This document shows, piece after piece, positions 1-8,386 of a stretch of DNA of 44,049 nucleotides. The notes beneath the pieces were generated by a model. That model saw nothing but the letters and a program-made list of their open reading frames with translations. It ran no database searches and was not told where the DNA came from. The stretch is from contig NZ_JANEWG010000038.1 in assembly GCF_028069725.1 (NCBI RefSeq), positions 1 to 44,049 on the forward strand. Direction: 5' to 3'. How positions within the stretch are numbered: position 1 is the first letter of the stretch; each line of letters begins with the position of its first letter. The DNA is from Citrobacter sp. Awk 4. Its GTDB lineage: Bacteria > Pseudomonadota > Gammaproteobacteria > Enterobacterales > Enterobacteriaceae. The position numbers and the translations under genes are program-made.

Positions 1-218
1 TACGGGCCGTAAGTAACAAAGTTGGATGCAAATGTCAGATCGTATGCGCCTGTTAGGGCGCGGCTGGTAACAGAGCCTTACAGGCGCATTTGAAAAACCT
101 CCGGCTATGCCGGAGGATATTTATTGCATTTCATGTCACGGTGTCAGTTCCGACATCTATCGTTCCTGAATCTTACATCACCGCCAGCAGGTTCTCTGAT
201 CCCCAGAATAACGAGTTC
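1..218. other. Intergenic region 3' of yphH; possible end of an upstream gene
   Basis: No complete gene is visible. On the plus strand, positions 1-12 read Tyr-Gly-Pro-stop, which could be the last codons of a gene entering from the left. In E. coli glyA neighbours yphH in this orientation, but three codons cannot identify it. An inverted repeat pairs 44-53 with 80-89 (ATGCGCCTGT / ACAGGCGCAT). A second, perfect hairpin follows at 98-116 and is listed separately. Nothing else is recognisable between 120 and 218. Confidence 0.4.
93..116 (-). terminator. Intrinsic terminator, probably of the yphH-like gene
   Basis: A perfect 8-bp GC-rich stem (CCTCCGGC at 98-105 with GCCGGAGG at 109-116) closes a 3-nt loop. 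Read on the minus strand it is followed by five T residues (93-97). It lies about 100 nt past the stop of the minus-strand ROK gene. The plus-strand side has a weaker ATATTTATT tail, so it might also work in the other direction. Confidence 0.7.
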
Positions 219-1412
219 TCACAGATCGTTAAGCTGTGACTCAACGTACAAATACCCGATTCCCAAAATTTGTTGGGGGCGGCTGAGTTGACCAAAACCA
301 ATGTGTGTCGCTTTTGCACTGGGTCCTTCGTCCCGGTCAAACGGGTTAAATCCGGTCTGGCGAATGATCGTGTTTAACCAGTTTTCGCCGAAAGCGCAGC
401 TGCGTCCGTAAAGCCATATCTGATTGATATTAAGAATATTCAGGAAGTTATACAGACTCAGACCAATCGCATTAGCAGCACTCTCTACCCATGCCTGAAC
501 CTGGACGTCACCGCGCTCCCAGGCGTGAATAAGCGCCGCCGTGGTTAACTGCTCTGGAGACAATTCTGCGCCAGGTTGTGTTTTTAGCCAGACCCTGGCC
601 TGTTTTTTTAACGCGCTTAATGATGCAACCGTTTCCAGACAGCCATAGCGACCGCAATCACAGGCGATACCGTCAGGATTAACAATGGTGTGTCCAATTT
701 GCCCGCTGCCGTACAAGTTCCCTCTGTAGATCTGATCGTTAATGACGAACGATGAACCGATGCCATAATCGACGTTTATGACGCAGAAATCCTGATGCGC
801 GGTGCGGTTTTGCCATTTTTCCGCCAGCGCGAGCATGACACAGTCATTATCCAGCCGTACCTGTATACCCAGTTGTTCTTCCAGCAAATACTTTATTTCG
901 ACAGGTGTTTTCCATCGCGCCTGGGGCATGGTTTGCGACACGCCAGTAACCGGATCGACCTGCCCATGCACACCCAGCGCCAGGTTAATCTGTTGTGTCG
1001 GATACTGCTGTCGATAATATCGCCAGCACCCGGCAATTGCCTTGAGCAGCGCCTGTGGCTCTGGGGCATCCACCGAAATATGCTGATGTTCGCCCACAGC
1101 CAATAGCCGCGAGTCGGCAAGCTGGCACTCAATGCTGGTGGGCGAAATGGTCATGCACAGGGTCCACGGACCCTGCTGCGGAATTTGATAGCTACCGCTG
1201 TTAAGCCCACGGGCACTCATGTTTTTGTTGGAATGGCTGATGCGTCCTTCGTCCAGCAACTCTTCCAGAATGTTACTGACGGCCGGAATCGATAAGCCGG
1301 TTCGTTGGGCGAGTTGCGATTTACTGAGCTGCTTTTCTCGCCATAAATGCGACAAAAACAGTGCCTTGTTTGCCAGGCGGACCCGCGCATTATTAAGACC
1401 CAGTCGCAGCAT
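219..1412 (-). CDS. yphH: ROK-family transcriptional repressor, YphH-like
   Basis: This 397-residue protein combines an N-terminal winged helix-turn-helix (about residues 29-52, LSKSQLAQRTGLSIPAVSN) with a ROK sugar-kinase-like domain. The ROK zinc site is visible as CDCGRYGCLE with cysteines at 251, 253 and 258, and GHTIVNPDG lies just before it. ROK regulators such as NagC, Mlc and XylR bind a sugar or sugar phosphate and release DNA. It is transcribed divergently from yphG and the sugar transporter, so it most likely represses that operon in response to its sugar. The ATG at 1412 is preceded by GGGAG. Length matches E. coli YphH. The inducer cannot be read from the sequence, and kinase activity is not expected. 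Confidence 0.85.
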   Translation of the reverse strand: MLRLGLNNARVRLANKALFLSHLWREKQLSKSQLAQRTGLSIPAVSNILEELLDEGRISHSNKNMSARGLNSGSYQIPQQGPWTLCMTISPTSIECQLADSRLLAVGEHQHISVDAPEPQALLKAIAGCWRYYRQQYPTQQINLALGVHGQVDPVTGVSQTMPQARWKTPVEIKYLLEEQLGIQVRLDNDCVMLALAEKWQNRTAHQDFCVINVDYGIGSSFVINDQIYRGNLYGSGQIGHTIVNPDGIACDCGRYGCLETVASLSALKKQARVWLKTQPGAELSPEQLTTAALIHAWERGDVQVQAWVESAANAIGLSLYNFLNILNINQIWLYGRSCAFGENWLNTIIRQTGFNPFDRDEGPSAKATHIGFGQLSRPQQILGIGYLYVESQLNDL

Positions 1413-1526
1413 ATACTTAACTCCCTTAACTGTATTGCGTGAACACTGCGTATTTAAGCAGCGAACTGGCGCTATAGACTCACCGTATTCTCTTTTTTTA
1501 CTTTATTTCATTTAGTGGAGAAAAGC
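1413..1526. promoter_or_regulatory. Divergent yphH/yphG promoter-operator region
   Basis: This is the only space from which the divergent regulator and the yphG operon can be transcribed. Candidate elements are weak: a TATAGA -10-like hexamer at 1473-1478 and a short inverted repeat AGCG-N6-CGCT at 1459-1472 that could be part of an operator. A T-rich tract at about 1493-1510 precedes the Shine-Dalgarno GGAG (1517-1520) of yphG. The assignments are inferred from position only. Confidence 0.4.
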
Positions 1527-4500
1527 ATGTACGGTTCAGTCAAGGTCTGGCAGGAAACGATCTCACTCCCTACGTGGACCACCGGCGAAGAAGATACTAA
1601 CCCGATGTTTTTGGAGAATCGTGTTTATCAAGGATCGTCTGGCGCGGTTTACCCTTATGGCGTCATCGATACGTTGAGCGGGCAGCGTGAGATGCGCGAA
1701 TACCACGCGGTATGGATGGAGAATGATTTCATTCGCATCATGTTGCTGCCGGAGTTAGGTGGGCGTATTCATCGTGCTTATGACAAGGTGCAGCAACGTG
1801 ATTTTGTCTATTACAACGAAGTCGTGAAACCTGCCCTGGTAGGATTGTTGGGGCCCTGGATTTCTGGCGGTATCGAATTTAACTGGCCGCAGCATCACCG
1901 TCCCACCACGTTTATGCCAGTAGACTTTACACAACAGGCGGGCGAGCACGGCGAACACACCGTGTGGATGGGGGAAGTGGAGCCGATGCGCGGTCTGCAG
2001 GTCATGACCGGATTCACGCTCTGGCCGGATCGCGCCTTGATCGAAATCACCGGTAAAGTCTTCAATGGTAATGCGACCCCGCGTCATTTTTTATGGTGGG
2101 CTAATCCAGCCGTCAAAGGTGGTGATGATCATCAGAGCGTCTTCCCTCCAGATGTCACGGCTGTTTTCGACCACGGTAAACGTGATGTATCTGCCTTTCC
2201 GATCGCCACCGGTACCTACTACAAAGTGGACTACTCCGCTGGTGTCGATATTTCCCGCTATAAAAACGTCCCTGTTCCCACGTCCTACATGGCTGAAAAG
2301 TCGAATTATGATTTTGTTGGCGCCTGGCACCACGGGGAGCGCGGTGGATTGCTTCACGTTGCCGACCACCATGTTTCACCGGGGAAAAAGCAGTGGACAT
2401 GGGGATACGGTGATTTCGGCGTTGCCTGGGACCGCAATCTGACCGATGACAATGGTCCGTACATTGAATTGATGACAGGGGTGTTTACCGATAATCAGCC
2501 GGATTTCACCTGGCTTGCCCCGTATGAAGAAAAAGTGTTTGTGCAAAATTTCTTGCCTTACAGCGAGTTAGGCATGGTGCAAAACGCCAGTACCCAACTT
2601 GCGCTGCGCCTGGTTCGGGATGAGGCACAACTTTCGCTGGGCGTTTACGCCATTGCGCCGCTGCAAAACGTACTGGTCACACTGTCTGACCAGGGAAAAC
2701 CGTTCTTCGAGAAAACGCTTACCCTGGAACCGGGACAACACTGGCAAACCCGCCTTTCTGATACGGGCTACACGCGTGTGACAATGACGGTCAGTCAGCA
2801 AGATGGCAGCGTGTTGCTTGATTACGAAGAGCATATCGCTGAAGAACTGCCGCTACCTTCGGCGGCCAGCGCACCGGAATTGCCGGAAGCATTATCCAAT
2901 ACTGACGAGCTTTATTTTATTGGTCAGCATCTGGAGCAGTACAACCACGCCAGCCGCTATGCGGAAGATTATTACCGTCGGGCGCTGGAGGTGGACCCGC
3001 TGGATTATCGCAACAATGTGGCGCTGGGGACGCTGGCGCTAAACCGTGCTGACTGGGCGCTGGCGGAGCAATGCGCGCAATCCGCGTTAACACGGGCGCA
3101 TAAACTCAATAAAAATCCACGAGACGGCGAAGCCAGTATGCTGCTTGCGACAGCGCTTGAACGGCAGGGCAACGATGATGCGGCCTGGGATCATTACTAT
3201 AAAGCGACCTGGAGTGGAAACTGCCGTGACGCCGCTTTCTGGTCGCTTGCCCGTATTGCCATGAAGCGTAAGGATTACGCTGGCGCGCTGGAAAAAGTGA
3301 ACCAGAGTTTGCGTTTTAACGGCAGCAACAATCTGGCGATGGGCATGAAAGCGCTGGTGCTGGCAAAACTCGGCCGTATTGCACAGGCGCAATCGTACAT
3401 CACGCAACAGCTTACTGAGTATCCTCTGAGCTATACCCTGCATTACGCGCGCTGGGCCATCACCCAGGACGACGCGGCAAAAATCGGGTTACTCAATGTC
3501 ACGGGGCGGCGCGGCACCAATGCCTGCGAATTGGCTGGATGGTTGATCTCTTTTGGGATGAAAGAGGCCGCTCGCGATGTGCTGGAGGTGTTGGATAGCC
3601 AGGAAACGCTGCCGATGTTGTGGCGGGCCTCGCTGAGCGACAATCCACAACCGTTTATTGCGCGTGCCCAGGCGTGCCTGCGCAACCGCGTGCGTTTTCC
3701 CAATTCGCTGGACGAAGTGCAAATGCTGCAAACGCTACCGCACTGTGCTTTTGCCCGCTATCTGCTGGGGTGTTTCTGGTATAGCAAACGCCGTTACGAA
3801 GAGGCTGTTGCCTGCTGGCGCTTTACCCTTGAGCAGGAACCTGATTTCGCACCGGTGTATCGACTGCTGGGCGTTTATGCCTGGAATAAACAGCATGATG
3901 CACAGTTGGCTGCACAGTATTTGTCCCAGGCGGTCGCGCTTGAGCCAGAAAATGCGCGCTTCTTGTTTGAACTCGACTATCTCAACAAACTGACGGCCCA
4001 ACCGGTAGCGCAGCGCCTGCAAATGCTGGAAGAGCGTAAAGAGGTCGTTCTTCATCGCGATGACCTGACCGTAGAGTTACTCAGCTTGTGGAATGGGCAG
4101 GGTAAATATGATGCTGCTGCCGCAGTGCTGAGTGAACGCGTATTTCATCCCTGGGAAGGGGGAGAGGGCAAAGCCACCGGGCAATATCTGCTGAATCAAC
4201 TTCATCGCGCGCTGGCGGCGATTCAAACGGGCGATTTACCGACGGCGATGACGCTGCTCCAGCAGGCGTTGCATTACCCGCATAATCTGGGAGAAGGGCG
4301 GTTACCTGGGCAAACCGATAACGACATCTGGTATTTACTGGGTTACTGCGCGCGATTGCAGGGGCACATTGATGAGGCGCAGCGCTACTTTGCCCGGGCG
4401 ACCCGGGGCGGTTGCTCACTGGATGCTGGACGCTATTACAACGATCAACCTGTGGATTATCTCTTCTGGCAAGGGATGGCGCTAAAAGCGCTGGGTGATA

Positions 4501-4793
4501 ACGCGGCGGCTGACGCGCTCTTTCATAGTTTCGGTCAGTGGGTTGATATGCATCGCGACGAGATCCCTGACGTTGATTTCTTTGCGGTGTCGCTGCCGGA
4601 TCTGGTGGTGCTGGATACGCCCGCTAAAGAAAAACACCAACAACATTGCCAGTTTATTGCGGCATTAGGCGCGCTTGGATTGGGCGATCTTTCTGGGTGC
4701 CAGCGCGCGCTCAATACACTTCAGACACTCAATCCGTCTCATGACAAGGCGTTGTTGTTACGACACGCGTTAAACATACAACTATTTCAATAA
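1527..4793 (+). CDS. yphG: YphG: DUF5107 plus tetratricopeptide-repeat protein
   Basis: This large protein (1088 residues) resembles E. coli YphG, whose function is not established. The N-terminal part (roughly residues 30-340) matches the DUF5107 type, which looks like a carbohydrate-active beta-sandwich: it has conserved W/H/E-rich segments such as GGRIHRAYD and ISGGIEFNWPQHHRPT. The rest consists of TPR-like helical repeats, for example DYRNNVALGTLALNRADWALAEQCAQ and YEEAVACWRFTLEQEPDFAPVYRLLG. No signal peptide is visible, so a cytoplasmic location is expected. A GTG at 1515 would add four residues, but GTGGAG there looks like the ribosome-binding site, so ATG 1527 is preferred. The gene heads an operon with a sugar porter and an epimerase, suggesting a role in handling a particular sugar. 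The reaction is unknown. Confidence 0.8.
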   Translation: MYGSVKVWQETISLPTWTTGEEDTNPMFLENRVYQGSSGAVYPYGVIDTLSGQREMREYHAVWMENDFIRIMLLPELGGRIHRAYDKVQQRDFVYYNEVVKPALVGLLGPWISGGIEFNWPQHHRPTTFMPVDFTQQAGEHGEHTVWMGEVEPMRGLQVMTGFTLWPDRALIEITGKVFNGNATPRHFLWWANPAVKGGDDHQSVFPPDVTAVFDHGKRDVSAFPIATGTYYKVDYSAGVDISRYKNVPVPTSYMAEKSNYDFVGAWHHGERGGLLHVADHHVSPGKKQWTWGYGDFGVAWDRNLTDDNGPYIELMTGVFTDNQPDFTWLAPYEEKVFVQNFLPYSELGMVQNASTQLALRLVRDEAQLSLGVYAIAPLQNVLVTLSDQGKPFFEKTLTLEPGQHWQTRLSDTGYTRVTMTVSQQDGSVLLDYEEHIAEELPLPSAASAPELPEALSNTDELYFIGQHLEQYNHASRYAEDYYRRALEVDPLDYRNNVALGTLALNRADWALAEQCAQSALTRAHKLNKNPRDGEASMLLATALERQGNDDAAWDHYYKATWSGNCRDAAFWSLARIAMKRKDYAGALEKVNQSLRFNGSNNLAMGMKALVLAKLGRIAQAQSYITQQLTEYPLSYTLHYARWAITQDDAAKIGLLNVTGRRGTNACELAGWLISFGMKEAARDVLEVLDSQETLPMLWRASLSDNPQPFIARAQACLRNRVRFPNSLDEVQMLQTLPHCAFARYLLGCFWYSKRRYEEAVACWRFTLEQEPDFAPVYRLLGVYAWNKQHDAQLAAQYLSQAVALEPENARFLFELDYLNKLTAQPVAQRLQMLEERKEVVLHRDDLTVELLSLWNGQGKYDAAAAVLSERVFHPWEGGEGKATGQYLLNQLHRALAAIQTGDLPTAMTLLQQALHYPHNLGEGRLPGQTDNDIWYLLGYCARLQGHIDEAQRYFARATRGGCSLDAGRYYNDQPVDYLFWQGMALKALGDNAAADALFHSFGQWVDMHRDEIPDVDFFAVSLPDLVVLDTPAKEKHQQHCQFIAALGALGLGDLSGCQRALNTLQTLNPSHDKALLLRHALNIQLFQ

Positions 4794-4803
4794 CACCCTA
4801 ACC

Positions 4804-4824
4804 AGGTGGGGGCTGCCCCCACCT
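4804..4824 (+). promoter_or_regulatory. Intercistronic GC hairpin between yphG and the MFS gene
   Basis: A perfect 9-bp stem (AGGTGGGGG with CCCCCACCT) closes a CTG loop, about 10 nt after the yphG stop. No T-run follows, so it is a poor intrinsic terminator. It is more likely an mRNA-stabilising or processing hairpin that adjusts expression between the two genes. The function is inferred. Confidence 0.6.
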
Positions 4825-4866
4825 GAACCCCTCTGTTCCCTGCGTTTCCCTGAGAGAGGAATCATA

Positions 4867-6306
4867 ATGAATAACACGCAGACACATTTAAAAATTGGTT
4901 ATGTCTGGACTATCTGTCTGGTTGCCGCCTGCGGCGGCCTGCTGTTTGGCTATGACTGGGTGGTTATCGGAGGAGCCAAACCGTTCTATGAAGCCTGGTT
5001 CTCAATTACCGATCCCGCACAGTCCGGTTGGGCGATGAGTTCGGCGCTGGTCGGATGCATCTTTGGCGCGCTGATCTCTGGCTGGTGTGCCGACAAATTT
5101 GGCCGAAAAATGCCGCTGATCCTGTCAGCTGTCCTGTTCAGCGCCTCGGCCTGGGGAACGGCGGTTTCCAGCAACTTCGACATGTTTGTTATCTACCGTA
5201 TTGTCGGCGGGGTGGGGATTGGCCTGGCATCGGCTCTCAGCCCTCTCTATATCGCGGAAGTTAGCCCGGCAGAAAAACGGGGGCGTTTTGTGGCGGTTAA
5301 CCAGCTGACTATCGTCATTGGCGTACTGGCGGCGCAGTTAATTAACCTGATGATTGCCGAACCCGTTGCTGCTGGCGCTACGCAGCAGGCGATTGTCGAA
5401 AGCTGGAATGGGCAAATGGGCTGGCGCTGGATGTTTGGTGCGGAACTGGTGCCTGCGCTGGCGTTTCTGGTGTTGATGTTTTTTGTGCCTGAATCGCCCC
5501 GGTGGTTGGTAAAAGCAGGTAAACCCGAACGTGCCCGCGCCATGCTGCAGCGGATTGGCTCGCCAGAGTATGCCGAACAAACACTGAAAGAGATCGAACA
5601 GACCCTACAGAAAGACACGCAAAAGGTGGCCTGGTCTACGTTATTACAGCCACAGATCAAACCGATCGTGATTATCGGGATGGTTCTGGCGGTCTTCCAG
5701 CAATGGTGCGGGATCAACGTGATCTTCAACTATGCGCAGGAGATCTTTGCCTCCGCCGGGTTTGATATCAATAGTACGCTGAAATCGATCGTCGCAACCG
5801 GGGTCATCAATCTCATCTTTACCCTCGCCGCGCTGCCGCTGGTGGACAAAATTGGCCGCCGTAAGCTGATGCTGTTTGGCGCGTCCGGTTTAACGGTCAT
5901 TTATGTGTTGATTGCAGGCGCATATGGGTTAGGCATTATGGGCTGGCCAGTGCTCGTTCTGGTATTGGCGGCAATCGCCATTTATGCCCTGACGCTGGCT
6001 CCCGTTACCTGGGTTCTGCTGTCTGAAATTTTCCCTAACCGTGTGCGCGGCCTGGCGATGTCATTAGGCACACTGGCGTTATGGATTGCCTGTTTCTTAC
6101 TGACTTACACCTTCCCGCTGCTAAATGCTGGATTAGGCGCTGCGGGGAGTTTTCTGCTCTATGGCGTGATTTGTGCGATGGGCTATGTTTACGTCCTGCG
6201 TAATGTACCGGAAACCAAAGGCGTAACGCTGGAAGCACTGGAAGAACAACTGGCGGCGCGACACGCAAAAAGTGCCCCCTCTTCTCAGCAGCATCGGGCT
6301 CAGTAA
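4867..6306 (+). CDS. Sugar porter family MFS transporter (sugar:H+ symporter type)
   Basis: This 479-residue, 12-helix inner-membrane protein belongs to the same sugar porter family as XylE, GalP and AraE. Family signatures are present: GLLFGYD with the proton-coupling Asp at residue 30, ADKFGRK in loop 2-3, RGRFVAVNQLTIVIG, PESPRWL, QQWCGIN in TM7, VDKIGRRK in loop 8-9, and PETKG near the C-terminus. It should import a monosaccharide with protons; which sugar is unknown. It follows yphG by 73 bp with a good Shine-Dalgarno (GAGAGAGG), and its TAA overlaps the ATG of the epimerase gene by one base. E. coli K-12 has an ABC sugar transporter (yphDEF) at the equivalent locus, so this looks like a functional replacement. 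Confidence 0.85.
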   Translation: MNNTQTHLKIGYVWTICLVAACGGLLFGYDWVVIGGAKPFYEAWFSITDPAQSGWAMSSALVGCIFGALISGWCADKFGRKMPLILSAVLFSASAWGTAVSSNFDMFVIYRIVGGVGIGLASALSPLYIAEVSPAEKRGRFVAVNQLTIVIGVLAAQLINLMIAEPVAAGATQQAIVESWNGQMGWRWMFGAELVPALAFLVLMFFVPESPRWLVKAGKPERARAMLQRIGSPEYAEQTLKEIEQTLQKDTQKVAWSTLLQPQIKPIVIIGMVLAVFQQWCGINVIFNYAQEIFASAGFDINSTLKSIVATGVINLIFTLAALPLVDKIGRRKLMLFGASGLTVIYVLIAGAYGLGIMGWPVLVLVLAAIAIYALTLAPVTWVLLSEIFPNRVRGLAMSLGTLALWIACFLLTYTFPLLNAGLGAAGSFLLYGVICAMGYVYVLRNVPETKGVTLEALEEQLAARHAKSAPSSQQHRAQ

Positions 6307-7148
6307 TGGACGGCACGGTAACGCTTCAAAACGCGCATCTGAGGATGCGCGTTGATCCGCAAGGCGGTACGTTGTTGGATCTGTTTTCGTTACGTCATCA
6401 ACACGCTGTTTTACGGGCGGGCAAAGGGCATGCTGCGGGTGATTGCGCTCAGTTCCCCATGTTGCCGGTCGCTAATCGCGTGGCGGGTAATCGCTTTAAA
6501 TTGCATGGTGATGAGGTGATTTTGCCAAATCATCGTGCGGATGAACGCTTCTTTCTGCACGGTGACGGTTGGCTGAAACTCTGGGATCTCGTCAACGTTG
6601 CCAGTGACCGTTGTGTGTTGCGATTGCGTAGTCGGCTGGCATGCGGCTACGACTATCTGGCGGAACTTCACTATCAGTTGGAGGACTCGACACTCAAATC
6701 CTCGCTGACGATAACGCATCAGGGGGAACGCCCGATGCTTTACGGCTGCGGTTTTCATCCGTTTTTTGTGTTCGACGCACAAAGTACCGTGCAGTTTTCC
6801 GCCAGCGGGTATTGGCCGGAAGATGAACAGCATCTGCCGTTGGCGTGGCAGGTGAAAATCCCCAGGTCTGCGAATTTCGCCCATCCACAATACGGCGAGG
6901 ATACCTGGCTGAATGTGGGGTATTCCGGCTGGAGCGGGAAGGCGGTCATACAACGTGATGTGATGCGTGTCACGCTTTTGGCGCAAACTCCGTGGCTGAT
7001 GCTTTTCAGAATGTCGGGCGGCGGGTTCCTTTGTCTTGAACCGCAGTCGCATCCGGTCAACGCCCATCATATGCCGGGGCAGCCCGGACTGCAGGTTTTA
7101 TCTCAGGGGGAGAGCTGCCATTTCGCTATGCAAATCATCGTCGATTAG
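6306..7148 (+). CDS. yphB: Aldose 1-epimerase-like protein (YphB-like)
   Basis: This 280-residue galactose-mutarotase-like beta-sandwich protein would interconvert alpha and beta anomers of an aldose after uptake. FPMLPVANRVAGNRF (substrate contact loop), the GCGFHPFF segment with the probable catalytic His, and LEPQSHPVNA with the probable catalytic Glu match the aldose epimerase family. Length is close to that of E. coli YphB (about 290). Start and upstream stop share TAATG, so translation is probably coupled to the sugar porter. The specific sugar is unknown. The gene symbol rests on family and locus, not on a demonstrated orthology. Confidence 0.75.
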   Translation: MDGTVTLQNAHLRMRVDPQGGTLLDLFSLRHQHAVLRAGKGHAAGDCAQFPMLPVANRVAGNRFKLHGDEVILPNHRADERFFLHGDGWLKLWDLVNVASDRCVLRLRSRLACGYDYLAELHYQLEDSTLKSSLTITHQGERPMLYGCGFHPFFVFDAQSTVQFSASGYWPEDEQHLPLAWQVKIPRSANFAHPQYGEDTWLNVGYSGWSGKAVIQRDVMRVTLLAQTPWLMLFRMSGGGFLCLEPQSHPVNAHHMPGQPGLQVLSQGESCHFAMQIIVD

Positions 7149-7237
7149 CCTAACGGCACATGTTATATCACTGTTAATACATACTTGCGCCAGCCTGCGT
7201 TTATCGCCAGACTATCGCCTCCTAACGGGAGGGAATC

Positions 7238-8386
7238 ATGGTTTTGCACTCCACGCGCTGGCTGGCGCTCGCTTATTTCACCTATTTTTTTAGCTACGGT
7301 ATCTTTTTACCCTTCTGGAGCGTCTGGCTCAAAGGTCTGGGATTAACGCCTGAAACCATTGGTCTTCTGCTGGGCGCAGGACTGGTGGCGCGTTTCCTCG
7401 GCAGCCTGCTGATTGCCCCTCGCGTAAGCGATCCTTCCCGGCTGATTTCTGCATTGCGTGTGTTGGCATTGCTGACGCTGGTCTTTGCCCTGGCATTTTG
7501 GGCAGGGACTCACGTTGCATGGCTGATGGTGGTGATGGTTGGGTTTAACCTGTTTTTCTCTCCGCTGGTGCCGCTGACGGATGCGCTGGCAAACACCTGG
7601 CAAAAACAGATAACGATGGACTATGGTCGGGTCAGACTGTGGGGCTCGATTGCGTTTGTGATTGGCTCCGCGCTGACCGGTAAACTGGTGAGCCTGTTTG
7701 ATTATCAGGCCATTCTTGCACTGCTGAGTCTTGGGCTGGCTTCTATGCTGTTGGGGATGCTGCTGCGCCCAGGCGTGTTGCCGCAAGGGGAAAGTCGTCA
7801 CCAGGAGAGCGCAGGCTGGCCAGCCTGGCGCGCGTTGATAACACAAAGCTGGCGCTTTCTGGCCTGTGTGAGTTTGTTGCAGGGGGCGCACGCCGCATAT
7901 TACGGCTTTAGCGCGATTTACTGGCAGGGGGCAGGGTATTCCGCGTCGGCAGTTGGCTATTTATGGTCGCTGGGCGTCGTCGCGGAAGTCATCATCTTTG
8001 CGCTCAGTAATAAGCTGTTCCGTCGTTTTAGCGCCCGTGATTTGTTACTGCTTTCCACCGTTTGCGGAGTTGTACGCTGGGGGTTGATGGGCTGGAGCAC
8101 TGCGCTGCCGTGGCTGATTGTGGTGCAGATCCTGCACTGCGGTACTTTTACCGTTTGCCACCTGGCGGCGATGCGTTACATTGCCGCTCGTCAGGGTAGC
8201 GAAGTGATCCGTTTGCAGGCTGTTTATTCCGCCGTGGCGATGGGCGGGAGTATTGCCATCATGACCGTCTTTGCCGGGTACCTCTACCAACATCTGGGGA
8301 GCGGCGTGTTCTGGGTGATGGCGCTGGTTGCGCTGCCCGCGATAGCCATACGGCCAAAAGTGGCAGCGCGCTCGCCAGCGCTATGA
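7238..8386 (+). CDS. hcaT: HcaT, 3-phenylpropionate/cinnamate-type MFS transporter
   Basis: This 382-residue, 12-TM inner-membrane protein is nearly colinear with E. coli HcaT (ALAYFTYFFSYGIFLPFWSVWLKGLGLTPE, ITMDYGRVRLWGS, LLQGAHAAYYGFSAIYWQ). It belongs to the nucleoside/oligosaccharide-H+ symporter-like (LacY-like) MFS branch. In E. coli it is proposed to import 3-phenylpropionate for the hca dioxygenase pathway. The hcaR regulator and hcaEFCBD enzymes, which neighbour hcaT in E. coli, are absent here, since the epimerase lies 89 bp upstream. The true substrate is therefore open. A strong Shine-Dalgarno (GGGAGG) precedes ATG 7238. Its 3' end overlaps the convergent csiE by 6 bp. Confidence 0.88.
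   Translation: MVLHSTRWLALAYFTYFFSYGIFLPFWSVWLKGLGLTPETIGLLLGAGLVARFLGSLLIAPRVSDPSRLISALRVLALLTLVFALAFWAGTHVAWLMVVMVGFNLFFSPLVPLTDALANTWQKQITMDYGRVRLWGSIAFVIGSALTGKLVSLFDYQAILALLSLGLASMLLGMLLRPGVLPQGESRHQESAGWPAWRALITQSWRFLACVSLLQGAHAAYYGFSAIYWQGAGYSASAVGYLWSLGVVAEVIIFALSNKLFRRFSARDLLLLSTVCGVVRWGLMGWSTALPWLIVVQILHCGTFTVCHLAAMRYIAARQGSEVIRLQAVYSAVAMGGSIAIMTVFAGYLYQHLGSGVFWVMALVALPAIAIRPKVAARSPAL

Noticed and set aside
1..12. Tyr-Gly-Pro-stop at the left edge as the end of glyA
   Set aside because: Gene order in E. coli makes glyA plausible, but three codons are not enough to identify it, and I recall a different C-terminus in E. coli, so no CDS was called.
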